From the NCBI GenBank assembly GCA_023264135.1, contig JALQSZ010000013.1, positions 1 through 14,645 on the forward strand: a stretch of 14,645 nt of DNA, written 5' to 3'. The notes under the pieces were generated by a model, which saw nothing but the letters and a program-made list of their open reading frames with translations, ran no database searches and had not been told where the DNA came from. The position numbers and the translations under genes are program-made. The DNA comes from Acidimicrobiales bacterium (GTDB lineage: Bacteria > Actinomycetota > Acidimicrobiia > Acidimicrobiales > Acidimicrobilacustridaceae). Shown here piece after piece: positions 12,970 through 14,645 of this stretch. Each line of letters starts with the position of its first letter. Positions within the stretch are counted from its first letter, which is position 1.

Positions 12970-14645
12970 TCAGTGCTCGGTGTCGAGGATCTGCGAGTCC
13001 GATTTCACGACGGTTGGCCGCTTGGCCGCCTTCTTCGCCGCCTTGGACTGGCCGGCGCCGACGGTGCGAGAGGTCATGAGATCGGGCTTTTTGGCTCTGG
13101 CTTTGGCCGATTTCTTGGCCGTGGCCTTCTTCTTGGTGGCCTTCTTGACCGCCTTCTTGGCAACGGGACCACCATTTTCGGCGATGTAGTCACGACGGGC
13201 CTGCAGCAATTCCGCACCACGTTCGGGACTGAGCGTTTCAGGCACATCGCCCACCTTGAGCGACGCGTTGGTTTCGCCATCGGTGACATACGGGCCGAAC
13301 TTGCCGTCCTTGATGAGCATTGGTCGACCAGAGGCCGGGTCGATGCCGAGATCCGCCAGCGGCGGCTTCGGCGCGCGCTTCCCGAACTTTCTCGGTTCGG
13401 CAAACAGCCGAATCGCGTCCTCGAGGTTCACCGTCAGGAGTTGCTCTTCGTTGTCGAGCTGACGAGTTTCGGGCTTCTCTGCCCCACCATCTTCTTTGGT
13501 CAGGTACGGACCATGCGGACCGTTGCGAGCAATGAAGACCGCGCCCGACTCGGGATGCGATCCGAGATCACGAGGAAGCGACAACAACTGCAGCGCGCGC
13601 TCCAAGGTCACGGTGTAGGGATCCATGTCCTTAAACAACGACGAGGTTCGAGGCTTTTCGTTGTTGTCGTCGTCTGTTTCGCCCAACTGCACATACGGAC
13701 CGAACTTGCCGTTCATGACAAACACGGTGAGACCAGTTTCGGGATCTTCACCGATGGGCTTGCCGCCCTTCGGCAGCGCAAGAAGTTCAAGGGCAACCGC
13801 AACGGTGAGATCGGCAGGCGCAAGATTCTCCGGCACTGACGCCGTGTCATCACCGCGCTGCACATAGGGCCCATATCGACCGGGCTTGGCGATGACTGGC
13901 ATGCCATTGGGATCGTCGCCCAGAAGGAACGTGTTGATTGCCGCGGCGTCGATTTCAGGAAGACGCTCGGTCACCAGATCGCGGAGGCCATCCTTACGCT
14001 CACCGTCGACCATTGGGCCGAAATAAAACTCTGCGAGTGTTTCGACACTGTTGGCATCGCCATTGGAAATGCGATCAAGAATTTCTTCAAGGTTTGCGGT
14101 GAAGTCGTAATCGACAAGTTCGGCGAAATGCTGTTCGAGCAGAGTGGTGACCGCGAATGCGTTCCAACTCGGAACGAGAGCAGAACCCTTCTTCCACACA
14201 TAGCCACGACCCTGGATGGTTTCCATGATCGACGCGTACGTCGACGGGCGACCAACACCGAGTTCTTCCATTTTTCCGACAAGCGATGCTTCGGTGAAAC
14301 GCGCCGGCGGTTTCGTGGCGTGACCTTCCGGCGTGATCTCCGTTGCATCGAGGCCATCGCCGACCTTCAGTTGCGGAAGTCGTCGTTCGGTGTCGTCATC
14401 GCTTTCGGTATCGGTGTCGTCGGTTCGCCACTCTTCGACCTGCATCCAACCGCGCTCAGTAATGACGGTTCCAGCCGCGGAGAACTCGGCATCGCGATTA
14501 CTCGCGGTGAGAGCACCCAGTCGCACGGTGACAGTTTCGCCGATGGCATCGATCATCTGCGAGGCGACAGTTCGCTGCCAAATGATTTCGTACAAACGCG
14601 CTTCACCCGGCGGAACTTCGTTTCGAACTTCTTCGGGTCGGCGAA
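12970..14645 (-). CDS. topA: DNA topoisomerase I TopA (C-terminal part, cut by window edge)
   Basis: TopA relaxes negative supercoils by breaking and rejoining one DNA strand. The 557 visible residues begin inside the core with PPGEARLYEIIWQRTVASQM (11-30), typical of bacterial type IA enzymes, then ITERGW, EELGVGRPSTYASIM (about 126-140) and FAVTTLLEQHF. The catalytic tyrosine and TOPRIM domain lie upstream of 14645. Four TopA C-terminal repeats follow, each with a GPY core: GRYGPYVQ, GKFGPYVQ, GPHGPYLT and GKFGPYVT. The end is a basic tail, AKKAVKKATKKKATAKKSAK, and then about 40 more residues ending LDTEH. No zinc-finger cysteines are present, as in other actinobacteria. An acidic insert (DTDTESDDDTE) sits near residue 76. 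Confidence 0.96.
   Translation of the reverse strand, partial: RRPEEVRNEVPPGEARLYEIIWQRTVASQMIDAIGETVTVRLGALTASNRDAEFSAAGTVITERGWMQVEEWRTDDTDTESDDDTERRLPQLKVGDGLDATEITPEGHATKPPARFTEASLVGKMEELGVGRPSTYASIMETIQGRGYVWKKGSALVPSWNAFAVTTLLEQHFAELVDYDFTANLEEILDRISNGDANSVETLAEFYFGPMVDGERKDGLRDLVTERLPEIDAAAINTFLLGDDPNGMPVIAKPGRYGPYVQRGDDTASVPENLAPADLTVAVALELLALPKGGKPIGEDPETGLTVFVMNGKFGPYVQLGETDDDNNEKPRTSSLFKDMDPYTVTLERALQLLSLPRDLGSHPESGAVFIARNGPHGPYLTKEDGGAEKPETRQLDNEEQLLTVNLEDAIRLFAEPRKFGKRAPKPPLADLGIDPASGRPMLIKDGKFGPYVTDGETNASLKVGDVPETLSPERGAELLQARRDYIAENGGPVAKKAVKKATKKKATAKKSAKARAKKPDLMTSRTVGAGQSKAAKKAAKRPTVVKSDSQILDTEH

Noticed and set aside
13070..13190. Lysine/alanine-rich repeat in the topA end as a DNA microsatellite
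   Set aside because: It is in frame, imperfect and typical of actinobacterial TopA tails, so it is coding low complexity rather than a separate repeat element.
12973..13839. Long plus-strand open frame opposite topA (288 codons)
   Set aside because: TopA repeats with GPY cores are unambiguous on the minus strand; the plus frame is a codon-bias shadow rich in Gly/Arg/Leu.
1..14645. Mobile element, CRISPR array or defence system
   Set aside because: No transposase, integrase, regularly spaced repeats or toxin-antitoxin pair was seen; the strand and gene order are uniform and every frame is accounted for by housekeeping or stress genes.

Overview
The window reads as a gene-dense chromosomal segment of an actinobacterium. 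Every gene I can support lies on the minus strand, so transcription runs from the right end to the left end. Pointers to Actinomycetota are a SigR/RsrA-type (mycothiol-system) sigma/anti-sigma pair, a DUF2342-type zinc protease next to tilS-hpt, a lysine-rich TopA tail, and the order tilS-hpt-folE-folP-folB-folK-DUF2520-panC-panD, which resembles the Mycobacterium tuberculosis Rv3625c-Rv3601c neighbourhood. The moderate rather than very high GC, the separate MFS and tmk genes and the gene between folP and folB make me lean towards a deep lineage such as Acidimicrobiia. That placement is an inference.

In transcription order, the right third (14645 to 9541) holds genome-maintenance genes: the 3' part of topA, an MFS exporter, thymidylate kinase (tmk) and the clamp-loader delta' subunit (holB). 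MFS-tmk and tmk-holB overlap by 4 nt each. A tRNA-Thr(CGU) follows, and only 3 nt after it comes the thiol-stress sigma factor sigR, then its zinc anti-sigma factor rsrA, a 44-residue membrane protein, a DUF2342 protease, tilS and hpt.

A 73-nt gap (5671-5743) with a perfect 8-bp inverted repeat separates hpt from a biosynthetic operon: folE, folP, a phosphatase-like gene, folB, folK, a DUF2520 Rossmann protein, panC, panD and nadB (cut by the left edge). It joins tetrahydrofolate, pantothenate/CoA and NAD synthesis. Several neighbours share ATGA, TGATG or abutting stop/start junctions, which suggests translational coupling. ftsH, which often sits between hpt and folE in actinobacteria, is absent here.

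Most of the window is conserved housekeeping DNA, and I see no mobile element, CRISPR array, toxin-antitoxin or defence system. The strongest oddity is the gene at 3756-4277. It has the outline of a DUSP23-like dual-specificity phosphatase but carries alanine at the catalytic cysteine position and has lost the P-loop glycines. It is tightly embedded in the folate operon, where an unassigned phosphatase step exists. Second is the tRNA-Thr/sigR junction, which implies a nearly leaderless sigma-factor message produced by tRNA processing.
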